From positions 1 through 35,894 of the forward strand of contig CAZXYS010000041.1 in the NCBI GenBank assembly GCA_964645005.1: 35,894 nt of DNA. Direction: 5' to 3'. This document shows positions 9,271-18,354 of the stretch, piece by piece (within the stretch, counting starts at the first letter, position 1; every line of letters begins with the position of its first letter). A program made the translations under genes and the position numbers. Under the pieces are notes generated by a model, which worked only from the letters and a program-made list of their open reading frames with translations, had not been told where the DNA came from and did not search any database. The stretch comes from CAZXYS01 sp964645005 (GTDB taxonomy: Bacteria > Bacteroidota > Ignavibacteria > Kapaibacteriales > UBA2268).

Positions 9271-10533
9271 CTATAATTTTCTGATTTTTTCGTACTCCAT
9301 TTCCATCAGCTTCTCTTCTGCAGGCAATAGTTCCTTGTCGCGGCGTTCCATTACCTTGCGGGCGACGTCTTTGGCTTTTTCGAGGTGGTAATGCGGCGAG
9401 TCCTTCCTTCCTCCCCACGAGTAAGACTTGATAAAGCGCGGGTGAAATCCCTCGTAAACGAGAATTCCACAAATTCCTGCGACAGTGCCGGTATTGAATT
9501 CAGTATTTATAGCCGACTTAGTATGGTCGCCGCAGAGCAGCCCGAGGAACATCCTGCCGGTGTCGATTTCATTTTCTTCAAGCATGATTTTGATGTTGCC
9601 GTATGTGTTTTTGAGGTCGGAATTGTTAGTGCCGGCGCCCAGATTTACCCACTCGCTAATGTATGAATGCCCCAGAAAGCCGCCATGCTGCTTGTTCGAG
9701 AAAGCGTGGATTATAGTATTTTCGATTTCGCCGCCGACCTTGCAATGTTCACCGAAAGAGCAGTCCTCGTATATCTTGGCGCCGATTTTGATGGTGGAAT
9801 GATCGCCGATATAGCATGGACCTATGATCGCGCTGTGGGACATTATTGTCACATTGTCGCCGAGGATAATTGGTCCTTCCGATGAGTCCAATACCGTACC
9901 GGGCATGATCTCAATATTTTCCCCGAGATAAATATTATCCGGATTAACAGCGTAAGCGCCCCAGAAGTTATCATTGCCGTATTTTTTCAGTTCCGGCTTG
10001 AGGATTGTGAGATCGGCTTCGATCTCTTTGCCGTTTTCATAAATGGCATCCCAGAGGTAATTTATCTTCTTGACGTTTTTAATTTCGGTTCTTTTATGAT
10101 CGGAGAAGAAGTCGCCCTTCAGATTCGACAGTACCATTGGGTTATTATATGACGGATCGTTTTCGAGGTCTTCGCTCGGGAAGAAACCGCCTATTATCTC
10201 GCCTTCGTGCGTGAGAAGAATTGACGTATCCTCATTATCCACAGCCATAGCCACTTCTTCATAAAAATTTTCCGCGGGAATGACCGAGCCGTCGACAGCC
10301 AGAGTATTTCGGAGACCTAAATCGGAATCTTCGATTTGTGTTCGGGCGAGAAAGGACTCCAGATGCTCTTTGCGACCGTAATAGACAATTTTTCTATCGG
10401 GGAAAATGGCGTTTATCTTTTCGAAAATTCTCAGGGCGCCGCAGCGGATTTCCCAGATGCAGTGCATAATTGAAAACGGATAGTAATTTTCCGTTTTGTC
10501 GGGTTCATAGATCAATACGGTCTCAACATTCAT
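9271..10533 (-). CDS. GlmU-like sugar nucleotidyltransferase with left-handed beta-helix
   Basis: 420-aa protein of the alternative GlmU family found in Bacteroidetes and Chlorobi, which lacks the classical GlmU N-terminal motif. Residues about 1-180 form a nucleotidyltransferase-like domain, and about 185-370 carry hexapeptide repeats (ILGDNVTIMSHSAIIGPC, YIGDHSTIKIGAKIYED, GAGTNNSDLKNTYGNI) of a left-handed beta-helix acyltransferase domain. It would supply UDP-N-acetylglucosamine or a related activated sugar for cell-wall and LPS synthesis. It is the last gene in a minus-strand run after pyrG and the FKBP gene (54 bases downstream of the latter). Which sugar it activates is not shown by sequence. 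Confidence 0.82.
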   Translation of the reverse strand: MNVETVLIYEPDKTENYYPFSIMHCIWEIRCGALRIFEKINAIFPDRKIVYYGRKEHLESFLARTQIEDSDLGLRNTLAVDGSVIPAENFYEEVAMAVDNEDTSILLTHEGEIIGGFFPSEDLENDPSYNNPMVLSNLKGDFFSDHKRTEIKNVKKINYLWDAIYENGKEIEADLTILKPELKKYGNDNFWGAYAVNPDNIYLGENIEIMPGTVLDSSEGPIILGDNVTIMSHSAIIGPCYIGDHSTIKIGAKIYEDCSFGEHCKVGGEIENTIIHAFSNKQHGGFLGHSYISEWVNLGAGTNNSDLKNTYGNIKIMLEENEIDTGRMFLGLLCGDHTKSAINTEFNTGTVAGICGILVYEGFHPRFIKSYSWGGRKDSPHYHLEKAKDVARKVMERRDKELLPAEEKLMEMEYEKIRKL

Positions 10534-10587
10534 AAGTCTGGTTTGTTTTTTTTCACTTTTTTTGATATAAACGATAATACAGCAGAG

Positions 10588-11034
10588 CTATTCTATATCT
10601 ATCAATTCTACTTCAAGGATAACAGTCGAGTTAGGCGGAATAGTTTCACCAACGCCGCGGCTGCCGTAAGCCAGATCGGGCGGTATTTTCAGTATGCGTT
10701 TGCCGCTCTCGCGCATTGTCATTACGCCTTCTTCAAGTCCTTCGATAGCTTCGCCTTCACCGATGACAAAACTCACCGACTCACCTTTTTCATAAGAACT
10801 TTCGAAAACAGTGCCATCCTGAAGTTTGCCTATAAATTTGATCGTAACAGTCTGCCCATAGGTCGGCTTATGACCTGATCCCACTTTCACATCCCTGTAC
10901 ATCAAACCTGAAGCCGTCGTATCGAAAACAGGTCCCTGAGGCTTCTTCTTCTCCTGCTTCATATCTTTTGAACTGCCGCAGTTTAATAACATTAGGGATA
11001 AAAAAGCTATCAAGAAATATGTAATAAATTTCAT
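10588..11034 (-). CDS. FKBP-type peptidyl-prolyl isomerase, lipoprotein
   Basis: Exported folding catalyst of 148 aa. The signal peptide ends in the lipobox LLNC with Cys at residue 19. From about residue 45 onward a single complete FKBP domain is seen: TIKFIGKLQDGTVFESSY, FVIGEGEAIEGLEEGV, and the closing LAYGSRGVGETIPPNSTVIL segment with the usual aromatic and Tyr residues. It sits 18 bases after pyrG and 54 bases before the GlmU-like gene, likely in one transcript. It probably helps fold periplasmic or outer-membrane proteins. Confidence 0.93.
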   Translation of the reverse strand: MKFITYFLIAFLSLMLLNCGSSKDMKQEKKKPQGPVFDTTASGLMYRDVKVGSGHKPTYGQTVTIKFIGKLQDGTVFESSYEKGESVSFVIGEGEAIEGLEEGVMTMRESGKRILKIPPDLAYGSRGVGETIPPNSTVILEVELIDIE

Positions 11035-11052
11035 ATTAATATCCAGTCGCTG

Positions 11053-12708
11053 CTATTTAACATTAATCGCTTCTGTTGATTCTCTCTTCTTTTTATATTC
11101 CAGCACAGCCTTAATGAAGTCGATAAACAGAGGCTGCCCGGAAACCGCCCTGGACTTCAGTTCAGGGTGAAACTGCGTTCCGAGAAACCAGGAATGGTCA
11201 GCAAGCTCGGCTATCTCGACTAGCTGCCCGTTGGGCGACAGTCCGCTGAAGACCATGCCTTGTTCAGCAAGAGTGTCCCTGAATTTGTTGTTTAACTCGT
11301 ATCTGTGGCGGTGGCGCTCGGAAATTTCCTCGAATTTGTATGCGTCGTAAGCGTGTGTATCCTTTTGTATAACACAGGGATAAGCGCCGAGACGCATGGT
11401 TCCGCCTTTGTCGGAAATATTTTTCTGCTCGTCCATAAGGTCGATGACGTTGGATTCCGTCTTATTGAATTCCGCCGAGTTAGCATCTTTCAAGCCGCAG
11501 ACATTCCTTGCAAATTCGATCACCGCACACTGCAATCCAAGACAAATGCCGAAAAAAGGTATATTATTCTCGCGGACATACTTGATAGCAGTGATTTTGC
11601 CCTCTATTCCGCGGGAACCGAAGCCTGGACCGACAAGAATGCCGTCAACATCAGAGAGTGTTTCGGTGACATTTTCTTCGGTTATCTCTTCGGAATTTTT
11701 AAGAACTACCTTTACTCTTACGTTGTTAATGGATCCTGCATGAGAAAAGGCTTCCAGAATACTTTTGTACGAATCGCGGTATTTGGTATATTTGCCTACA
11801 AGCCCGACAGTTACTTCATGCCGCGGGCGTTTTATCCTGTTGACGAATCTCGTCCAGGTTGATATATCCAATTCCGAATCGGACACATCCATTTTCCTGA
11901 GAACGATTTCATCAAGATTATGCTTTGCGTACATCAACGGCACTTCGTAGATGGTATTCTCGACGTCGAGCGCCTCGACAACTGATTCATAATCAACATT
12001 GCAGAAGAGGGCTATCTTATTCCGCAAATCGCGATTCAGCCTGTACTCGGACCTGCATAAGAGAATATCCGGTCGGATGCCGTATTCCATAAGCGCTTTG
12101 ACCGAGTGCTGTGTTGGCTTTGTTTTTAACTCATGTGAGCCTTTGATAAATGGCACGTATGTTAAGTGAATGTTCAAAATATTTTTCGAACCGAGTTCCA
12201 GTCCAAGCTGTCTTTGCGCTTCCAGAAACGGCAGCGACTCGATATCGCCCACTGTCCCGCCAATTTCAATGATGATGAAGTCGTACTCGTCGTCATAAAT
12301 TGTGAGACGCTTTTTCAATTCATCAGTGATATGCGGAATAACCTGGACGGTTTTGCCGAGGTACTCGCCGCGTCTTTCTTTTGAGATTACCTCGAAATAG
12401 ACCTGTCCCGCCGTAGCGTTATTCTTCTGCTGCAGCGATTCGCCAAGGAAGCGCTCATAGTGACCGAGGTCGAGGTCTGTTTCTGCGCCGTCGTCGGTGA
12501 CATAGACCTCGCCATGCTGGAAGGGATTCATTGTGCCGGGATCGACATTGATGTAAGGATCGAATTTCATGATCGTGACGCTGAAGCCCCTCTGCTTCAA
12601 CAGCAAGCCAATTGAAGCAGACGCAATGCCCTTTCCCAACGAAGAGAGAACCCCGCCTGTGATAAAAATATACTTTGATTTTCGTACCGGTGGTTTGGAA
12701 TTAGCCAT
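11053..12708 (-). CDS. pyrG: CTP synthase
   Basis: Makes CTP from UTP, ATP and glutamine. N-terminal synthetase domain (about 1-280) begins KYIFITGGVLSSLGKGI and contains KFDPYINVDPGTMNPFQHGE and EIGGTVGDIESLPF. The C-terminal class I glutamine amidotransferase domain has GPGFGSRG, the nucleophile Cys in GICLGLQCAV and the His-x-Glu pair in QFHPEL. Length of 551 aa is typical. It leads the minus-strand run pyrG-FKBP-GlmU-like. The upstream region of about 446 bases is shared with a divergent DtxR-family gene. Confidence 0.97.
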   Translation of the reverse strand: MANSKPPVRKSKYIFITGGVLSSLGKGIASASIGLLLKQRGFSVTIMKFDPYINVDPGTMNPFQHGEVYVTDDGAETDLDLGHYERFLGESLQQKNNATAGQVYFEVISKERRGEYLGKTVQVIPHITDELKKRLTIYDDEYDFIIIEIGGTVGDIESLPFLEAQRQLGLELGSKNILNIHLTYVPFIKGSHELKTKPTQHSVKALMEYGIRPDILLCRSEYRLNRDLRNKIALFCNVDYESVVEALDVENTIYEVPLMYAKHNLDEIVLRKMDVSDSELDISTWTRFVNRIKRPRHEVTVGLVGKYTKYRDSYKSILEAFSHAGSINNVRVKVVLKNSEEITEENVTETLSDVDGILVGPGFGSRGIEGKITAIKYVRENNIPFFGICLGLQCAVIEFARNVCGLKDANSAEFNKTESNVIDLMDEQKNISDKGGTMRLGAYPCVIQKDTHAYDAYKFEEISERHRHRYELNNKFRDTLAEQGMVFSGLSPNGQLVEIAELADHSWFLGTQFHPELKSRAVSGQPLFIDFIKAVLEYKKKRESTEAINVK

Positions 12709-13154
12709 AAAATAATAATCTGAATTTATTTTGTTAAAATTTATTCGATAATTTTTTAGAGTTGTTGAAGAACCTGAATAATTGACCGTTTTGTAAATAT
12801 CTTATCAAAGAAAACTATAATTGAAAAATTCGATGTAATAACCGAAACAAATATAATGAAGATTTTTTGAAGGATATACAAAAAAATTTCTATATTAAAT
12901 CAAAATACAAAATTTAAATTTGGTTGCGTAATATTAATTTTTTTTCTTAAATTTAATATATCCTAAAATAAGTTGTTATAGGAAAAAATATTAATTTGAA
13001 TAAAAGCGAAATATTAAGCGAAATTCAGACTTACTCTTAGCATACGGAAAATAAATAATTAGCTTTAAAAAATATATTGATAGCTAAGTAGTTTTATAAT
13101 TATACAGATATGAAAATAAATTAAATTTTTATTCACAATTATTAAAGTGTAAAA
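12709..13154. other. Long AT-rich divergent promoter region
   Basis: About 446 bases between pyrG (minus) and the DtxR-family gene (plus). It is extremely AT-rich, with no ORF of note, RNA gene or convincing palindromic operator that I could identify. Both divergent promoters must lie here. Confidence 0.4.
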
Positions 13155-13805
13155 ATGTTAAGTAAAGCAGTACAAGACTACCTGAAAACAATTTACAAGC
13201 TCGAAAAAGAAGGACCGGTCTCGACAACACAGATAGCGAAAGATCTTAATATTTCCGGTGCATCTGTTACCGGTATGCTCAAAAGACTCTCGCAAATGGC
13301 TCTGGTGGACTACAATTCCTACAAAGGCGTCAAACTGACGGAAGCGGGCAGGAAATTTGCTCTTGAAATTCTGCGCCACCACAGGCTTATCGAGCTTTTC
13401 CTGAAGAATGTCCTGAACTACCCACTGGACAAAGTTCACGAAGAAGCTCACAGGCTTGAACATGACGTTTCGGAAACTTTCATTGAAAAAGTCGATGAAC
13501 TGCTGAATCATCCTGAATTCAGCCCGCTCGGCAATCCGATCCCGACGAAGAACGGCGTAGTTCCGGACGCCGTAGAATCATCGCTTGCTTCTTTCGAACC
13601 GGGGGAAACCGTTGAAATCAAGCGTCTGGCAGACAACGATTCCGAAATGCTGGCGTATTTCGAAAAGATGGGGCTGCTTCCCAAAGTAAAAGTAAAAATT
13701 CTCGAAAAGGCGCCATTCAACGGTCCTTTGACAATCGAGTTCAATGAAGACAAACAGATTATCGGCAATGAGATAGCCAAAAATATCTACGTCGAGAAAG
13801 CATAA
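13155..13805 (+). CDS. DtxR/MntR-family metal-dependent transcriptional regulator
   Basis: Cytoplasmic metal-responsive repressor, 216 aa. Residues 1-60 form a winged helix (STTQIAKDLNISGASVTGMLKRL), about 65-140 the dimerisation and metal-binding region with HHRLIELFL, HEEAHRLEHDVS and the NHPEFSPLGNPIP segment, and about 150-216 a FeoA/SH3-like domain. The His/Glu ligands usual in the family are visible, but whether it senses Fe or Mn cannot be decided. No metal transporter adjoins it; its regulon is elsewhere, possibly including the long AT-rich region before it. A strong terminator follows directly. Confidence 0.92.
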   Translation: MLSKAVQDYLKTIYKLEKEGPVSTTQIAKDLNISGASVTGMLKRLSQMALVDYNSYKGVKLTEAGRKFALEILRHHRLIELFLKNVLNYPLDKVHEEAHRLEHDVSETFIEKVDELLNHPEFSPLGNPIPTKNGVVPDAVESSLASFEPGETVEIKRLADNDSEMLAYFEKMGLLPKVKVKILEKAPFNGPLTIEFNEDKQIIGNEIAKNIYVEKA

Positions 13806-13833
13806 GATTATATTATAGAAGTAAAATTGAAGA

Positions 13834-13885
13834 GTGATATTATTCCTCAACGAAAGTTCGGGAATAATGTCACTTATTTTTTTTC
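13834..13885 (+). terminator. Rho-independent terminator after the DtxR-family gene
   Basis: Thirteen-base-pair stem, GTGATATTATTCC (13834-13846) with GGAATAATGTCAC (13861-13873), one G-U pair. The loop holds an inner AAC-GAAA-GTT mini-hairpin, and a T-rich run follows. It ends the transcript 29 bases after the stop codon. Confidence 0.88.
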
Positions 13886-13913
13886 TTCAATGTTTCCGGC
13901 AGGCATTTTTGTT

Positions 13914-13944
13914 TTGCAAATTAAACGGTATTTGAATAATTTTG
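13914..13944 (+). promoter_or_regulatory. Bacteroidetes-type promoter for tRNA-Thr
   Basis: TTG at 13914-13916 and TAATTTTG (fits TAnnTTTG) at 13937-13944, 20 bases apart, matching the known Bacteroidetes -33/-7 pattern. The predicted start lies roughly 13 bases before the tRNA. Confidence 0.5.
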
Positions 13945-13963
13945 CAAACTGTTTTTTTGACAA

Positions 13964-14036
13964 GCCAACATAGCTCAGTTGGTAGAGCAGCTCATTCGTA
14001 ATGAGCAGGTCAGCGGTTCGAGTCCGCTTGTTGGCT
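13964..14036 (+). tRNA. tRNA-Thr (anticodon CGT)
   Basis: Complete cloverleaf: acceptor GCCAACA/TGTTGGC, D stem GCTC/GAGC, anticodon stem GCTCA/TGAGC around loop TTCGTAA with anticodon CGT reading ACG, T stem AGCGG/CCGCT with loop TTCGAGT. Discriminator T, and CCA is encoded at 14037-14039. The restriction-modification relic starts 27 bases after the CCA. Confidence 0.96.
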
Positions 14037-14065
14037 CCAGTATAAAACAAGGAATAGTCAGTAGA

Positions 14066-15094
14066 ATGCTTAAGAACTATTTGTCGAATCTACAGGCTTC
14101 TATTAACAAAGGCGATGCCAGAGAAGAAAGCTTTTACGGACACCTTGAGCGGCTGCTATTGGATTTTGCCGAAAATCAATCAATCATGAATATTCATATC
14201 ACTATTCTTCCGAAGAAAACTGAAGCCGGCAATCCGGATTTCCGTGTCTGGGACGGTGCAAACCATATCACGGGATATATTGAAGCAAAAGATCCGACAA
14301 CTGCTAATTTGGATTATATAGAACAAACAGAACAACTTCAACGCTATTTGAATACCTTCCCGAACCTTATACTTACTAATTTCTATGAATTCCGTTTGTA
14401 CCGAAGCGGTGAAATGATTGATCGGGTTAGCATTGGCAGATCAGTCATAGCAAAGAAGTTGAAGACGACACCACCGGTAGAAAATGAAAACGAACTACTG
14501 AATCTCTTTGCAAGATTTTTTGATTTTTCACTGCCGCGGATTAAAAATGCCAGAGCCCTGGCAGTTGAACTAGCCAAGAGAACCAGATTTCTTCGTGATG
14601 AAGTGATTGCACAGGAAATTCGCGAAGAGGAAGGAAGAAAGAATATACTTGGCTTCTATCAGGCTTTTAAAGACTATCTGATAGGTACTCTCTCCCATGA
14701 ACAATTTGCCAATCTATATTATCAAACTATTACGTATGGCTTATTCGCCGCCAGACCCCGTGCCGGAGATGATTTTAATCGTGAACTTGCTTTCAAGTAT
14801 ATCCCCAGAACAATTGGCATTTTGAGAAACATTTTTAGCTATATTTCTCTCGAAGACCCGCCGCAGCAATTGAAAGTTATTGTTGACGATATTGCCGAAA
14901 TCCTCAAGATAGCGCCGGTGTCTGACATTCTGCATGAATATTACATAGATGGAAAAGGTTATGATCCTATAATTCATTTCTACGAAACGTTCCTTTCAGT
15001 CTATGATCCACAGATTAGGGAAAAGCGCGGAGTGTATTATACACCCGAGGATATTGTAGGCTATATAGTCAGATCAATTCATGAGCTTCTCAAA
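14066..15094 (+). pseudogene. Type IIG restriction-modification enzyme, 5' part only
   Basis: N-terminal third of a fused endonuclease/N6-adenine methyltransferase. The chosen ATG at 14066 avoids overlap with tRNA-Thr; an earlier in-frame ATG at 13979 lies inside the tRNA. With this start, a PD-(D/E)xK nuclease is visible: NPDFRVW with Asp at 58 and YIEAKD with Glu 73 and Lys 75. A helical connector follows, then RGVYYTPEDIVGYIVRSI (about 321-338), the segment that opens the methyltransferase domain in this family. Homology ends after HELLK at 15094, where IS1380-like sequence begins. The SAM and NPPY motifs and the target-recognition domain are absent and do not reappear on the far side of the insertion, so the gene is surely dead. 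Confidence 0.85.
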
Positions 15095-16129
15095 CTACAC
15101 TGCAATTCGATAGCAATTTCTATTTGTCGCCACCTCGCTTTGTAGTAATATGCCTTGTACATACTCAAATATGTTCGCCTGCCGGTGCTGACTATCTTGC
15201 CTGCTAATTGAACGAACCATCTGCGGAACGTTGCCGGTTCTTCACGCCAACTGCTCTCGTCGCTTAATTTACGCATGCAGACTAACAGATTATATGCCAG
15301 TATACTGCAAAGCCACAATGCCTCGGTTGCCCAAAATCCATGCTTCAATAGATTACCTGCAAATAGTTGATTCTTTACTCCTTCTATCCAGTTCTCGCTT
15401 TCTCCGCGATCACCATACAGCCTATGGATATACAACGGACTGTCATATATATCGGTGACATAACAGAAATATTCATAGTCTTTACGAGGGAATAGCCTTC
15501 CTTCTTTTTCAACCTTTTTTAACCGCCGGAGCGCCACAAACCGGCGTTCCTTTTGCCAACTCTTAGGTTTGTAATAAAAATCGCACATTCCCCATCCTGA
15601 CATCCCAAGGATACTTTCCCACTGCTGCTCTGACAAAACATCATTTAAGTTCTTCAGTTTTACTTTTATCAAATAATTTGCTCGACGTTGGAATTCTATT
15701 GTCGATATCGTTGCTTCGCTAAAAAATCCACAGTCCATATCTTATCAGCAGTTTTTTTGTCTGAGAAGTGATCATTGAAAATGTCTGCTTCAAAAATTCA
15801 GGGTAATTATTACTGGTGTGAGTATTCCCCGGACGCAGCCAGCCAAGTATGCATTCTTATGTGCCGGCTCGAAACGCTAACAATGGATGATAGCATTTGC
15901 CGCCCTTTTTGACGGTATTGTAGCCTTCCTCGGCGCCTTCCTGATCCCCGTATGCTATTTTAGTTGTTTCATAGGAAATATTATGGTGGGTTTTTAATTC
16001 TATATCCTTTAATTCGCACAACAAACCTGTTTTTTTCATAAATTTATGGATAGGTTTTAGCCCGGAAAAATTCGTTAATTCACTTGCATTAAAATTAGTT
16101 TTTATTTCTGTGATTTCTCCATTTTTTTC
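15079..16129 (-). pseudogene. Decayed IS1380-like transposase
   Basis: Read on the minus strand, three pieces assemble into an IS1380-type DDE transposase. From about 16129: a start-region segment with LTNFSGLKPIHKFMKK, then IAYGDQEGAEEGYN and KCYHPLLAFRAGT, where TAA at 15857-15859 interrupts. The same frame continues ECILGWLRPGNTHTSN to about 15745, where one extra base shifts the frame; MDCGFFSEATIS continues from 15738 to the C-terminal YGDRGESENWIEGVKN and WLCSILAYNLL motifs. Roughly 100 residues between the N-terminal helix and the GDQEGA motif seem missing compared with a usual length near 430 aa, and a further one-base shift near the start is likely. The final residues run on into the restriction gene. 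Clearly inactive. Confidence 0.8.
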
Positions 16130-16145
16130 TTATTTTTTCTCATCT
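15095..16145 (-). mobile_element. IS1380-family insertion sequence remnant
   Basis: Bounds are approximate. The left limit is where the restriction-gene homology stops (15094). The right limit is set by the end of transposase-like reading. I could not find matching terminal inverted repeats or a target duplication, which fits a decayed or rearranged copy. Confidence 0.55.
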
Positions 16146-16217
16146 GAAAGGTGCTCCTTTTCTGGTGAAAAATAATTTTTTAGTTTTTACAAAAATAAGG
16201 AATTAGGAGCACCTTTC
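16146..16217. repeat. Perfect 13-bp inverted repeat with 46-base spacer
   Basis: GAAAGGTGCTCCT (16146-16158) and AGGAGCACCTTTC (16205-16217). The spacer is AT-rich. It lies just outside the IS1380-like remnant; neither arm recurs at the other end of that remnant near 15095, so it is not its terminal repeat pair. The rest of the 16130-16391 gap shows nothing recognisable. Confidence 0.7.
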
Positions 16218-16394
16218 CTTATTTTTACTCTGGAAATTTAGGTAAAACAATAATAATAAAATTTTTCAAAATGATACAGAAGTTTATGACAATTTTCTAT
16301 TGATTTATTGATCGACTTTCTTGTTTAAAATTTTTAATTTGATTATTTTTGATATGTAAATAAACTGTTGTTAAACTAACTGAGAGACAAGGTG

Positions 16395-17138
16395 ATGAAA
16401 AGTGGTATTCTTATTTTACTGATCGCATTGGCGTTTACTACGCTGAATTCCTGTCATTATTTTGGGAAATCCTCTGAATATTATGGAATGGATGTTTCAA
16501 CTAAAAGAAATGTCTTTGTTATAGATATATCCGGCAGTATGGAAGGAAAAGTGGAAGTTGACATGAAAGGGCAGGTAGTAGCCGAAGCGACCGAAAGAGC
16601 AGCGGATAAAGTCGGCGGCACTATCGGCGGGAAACTTGGCAGCATGGTGAGTTCTCGCTCCAAAAAGGAATTGACCAAACTTGCAGAGGTAAAAAGAGAA
16701 CTCATGCCTGTAGTCAGAGGTTTGCCCGAGGATTCATATTTTAATATTATTTTGTTCGAAAATCAAGTTAAAAATTGGAAGAAAGACCTGATTCCTGCCA
16801 CTAAAACCAATAGAAATTTAGGAATTGTAAAGATTGAAAATCTTGAATCCGGCGGCGGCACAAATCTTTACGGTGGATTGGAAGAAGCCTTCAAAATGGC
16901 AGGTGCAGGTGTTGTCGATTCAACAAGACTGCTTAAAGTCGAAAGCATCTTCTTCCTTACCGATGGTGAACCCAGCGCCGGAACTGTAACCAACAAAGAT
17001 GCTATCCTGAAAAAGATCAAGGAATTAAATACACTGGGAAGAGTTAAGATAAACGTCGTCGGACTTGGCAAAGACAAAGACGCTGAGTTTCTGAAAAAGT
17101 TAGCTCATCAAAACGGCGGTACATATATAGACAAATAA
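16395..17138 (+). CDS. von Willebrand factor A domain lipoprotein
   Basis: Exported lipoprotein of 247 aa; a GTG immediately before the ATG is an alternative start. The signal peptide ends LNSC with the lipid-bearing Cys at about 20. A vWA domain starts at about residue 38 (RNVFVIDISGSMEG) with an intact MIDAS: DxSxS at 44-48, the GGGTN threonine, and the Asp of LTDGEPS. A glycine-rich insertion (about 60-95, AADKVGGTIGGKLGSM) separates the first MIDAS loop from the rest. Binding partner unknown; in other bacteria such proteins bind protein or peptide ligands by metal. Monocistronic, ending in a terminator. Confidence 0.88.
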   Translation: MKSGILILLIALAFTTLNSCHYFGKSSEYYGMDVSTKRNVFVIDISGSMEGKVEVDMKGQVVAEATERAADKVGGTIGGKLGSMVSSRSKKELTKLAEVKRELMPVVRGLPEDSYFNIILFENQVKNWKKDLIPATKTNRNLGIVKIENLESGGGTNLYGGLEEAFKMAGAGVVDSTRLLKVESIFFLTDGEPSAGTVTNKDAILKKIKELNTLGRVKINVVGLGKDKDAEFLKKLAHQNGGTYIDK

Positions 17139-17163
17139 TATCTTGTATATAAAAATTAAATTC

Positions 17164-17198
17164 AAGCTGTCAGGGAGTCAAACTCAGGCAGCTTTTTT
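17164..17198 (+). terminator. Rho-independent terminator after the vWA gene
   Basis: AAGCTG and CAGCTT outer stem enclosing partially paired TCAGGGAG / CTCAGG, then a T-run. It lies about 25 bases after the stop codon. Confidence 0.75.
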
Positions 17199-17259
17199 AT
17201 TTAACTATAGGTATTTGCGAATTTTGTATATTTGCAGTTTAAAAAATTATTGAACCAAA

Positions 17260-18033
17260 ATGTTTTTTCTTAGATTTTTATTTATACTTATTATAATTTC
17301 TTACACAGTTACTGTCGGAGATACGCACAATACTCAACGATATAGTGAATTGTCTGCCCTTAAAAAAAAGATCTATTCAAATTATTATACTTTCGATACG
17401 GAACAGCTTCTGCCCTTACTTAGAAAAGCTGATTCCATAAATAATGAAACCAGAGATTGGCATGCTTATTATTATTCGGGAATGTTAAATATTATTCTGG
17501 GAAAGATATATTATACTAAAGATGAAAATAAGGCTTATGATTATTTTGATGAAGCAATAGAAAAGCTTAAAAAAGCTAATGAAATTCATGAATCATCCGA
17601 AATTCTTACCCTTCTCTCTTGTGCATATGGGAAAAAAGCCTCACTTACCGGGATTTCAGCCTTCTTTCTGGGTTTGAAAGCAAAAGAGAAAATTGAAGAT
17701 GCTTATGAAAATGATAAAAATAATCCGAAAATATATCTCATAGCTGCTACTCATCTTATGCATCTTCCGAAGGCATTGGGCGGAAGCAAGCAAAAAGCTG
17801 AGAATTACCTTTCTAAAGCTTTGAGACTTAATAATAAGTATTCGGAAAATGATAAACTAATACTAAAATGGGCTGAAGATGCGGAGATTTACGCTTATCT
17901 GGCTCAATTGGAGATACTCAAAGAGAATACTGCCGGAGCGGAAACATATATGCAAAAAGCATTGGAATTGGTACCTGATTACGGATATGTTCTATATGAT
18001 CTAACACCACAGCTAAAGGAATTGAAGAGATAG
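17260..18033 (+). CDS. Exported TPR-repeat protein
   Basis: 257-aa protein with an N-terminal hydrophobic segment (about residues 2-18) that reads as a signal peptide or anchor. The rest is helical with TPR-like units: WHAYYYSGMLNIILGKIYY, NKAYDYFDEAIEKLKKAN, SKALRLNNKY and AETYMQKALELVPDYG. The middle (KALGGSKQKAENYLSKAL) recalls TPR proteins of the TatT type, where a conserved GG-x-K-A precedes a helix. No partner transporter is nearby, and I do not assign a function. A terminator follows. Confidence 0.75.
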   Translation: MFFLRFLFILIIISYTVTVGDTHNTQRYSELSALKKKIYSNYYTFDTEQLLPLLRKADSINNETRDWHAYYYSGMLNIILGKIYYTKDENKAYDYFDEAIEKLKKANEIHESSEILTLLSCAYGKKASLTGISAFFLGLKAKEKIEDAYENDKNNPKIYLIAATHLMHLPKALGGSKQKAENYLSKALRLNNKYSENDKLILKWAEDAEIYAYLAQLEILKENTAGAETYMQKALELVPDYGYVLYDLTPQLKELKR

Positions 18034-18044
18034 CATTATTCTAA

Positions 18045-18080
18045 AAAAAGCACCTGCCTAAACAAGTAAGTGCTTTTTAG
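18045..18080 (+). terminator. Rho-independent terminator after the TPR gene
   Basis: Nine-base-pair perfect stem AAAAAGCAC (18045-18053) and GTGCTTTTT (18070-18078), loop of 16. The stem's A and T runs allow it to work from both sides, so it may also end the opposing tRNA-Gln transcript. Confidence 0.85.
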
Positions 18081-18153
18081 CTGCCCCGCCAGGATTCGAA
18101 CCTGGACTCTTCTGATCCAGAGTCAGACGTGTTGCCAATTACACCACAGGGCA
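18081..18153 (-). tRNA. tRNA-Gln (anticodon CTG)
   Basis: Minus strand cloverleaf: acceptor TGCCCTG/CGGGGCA, anticodon stem TCTGA/TCAGA around loop CTCTGGA with anticodon CTG reading CAG, T loop TTCGAAT with stem CCAGG/CCTGG. Discriminator G; CCA is not encoded. Confidence 0.95.
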
Positions 18154-18354
18154 TTTTTTTGTTTGATTTCTCAATGAACTCAATTTTTCAGAAATTTCAA
18201 CGAAAAACTTTGTTTTTGCGTGTATTTCCTGAACACAAATTTAGTCAATATCTGTCAATTTTCAATAAAATCAGTACTAAAATATTCAAATCCCTGACTC
18301 TCATTATTCATTCTGTAACCATATTTGTTAGATGCGGACATTTTTCTTACTCTA

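Noticed and set aside
13979..14065. Upstream in-frame start for the type IIG gene (29 extra codons)
   Set aside because: These codons lie inside tRNA-Thr and its CCA; the ATG at 14066 starts where family homology starts.
15231..15458. Plus-strand frame inside the IS remnant
   Set aside because: Shadow of the transposase C-terminal half, which has family motifs on the minus strand.
16146..16217. Terminal inverted repeats of the IS1380-like element
   Set aside because: Both arms are on the same side of the transposase and no copy of the arm is found near 15095.
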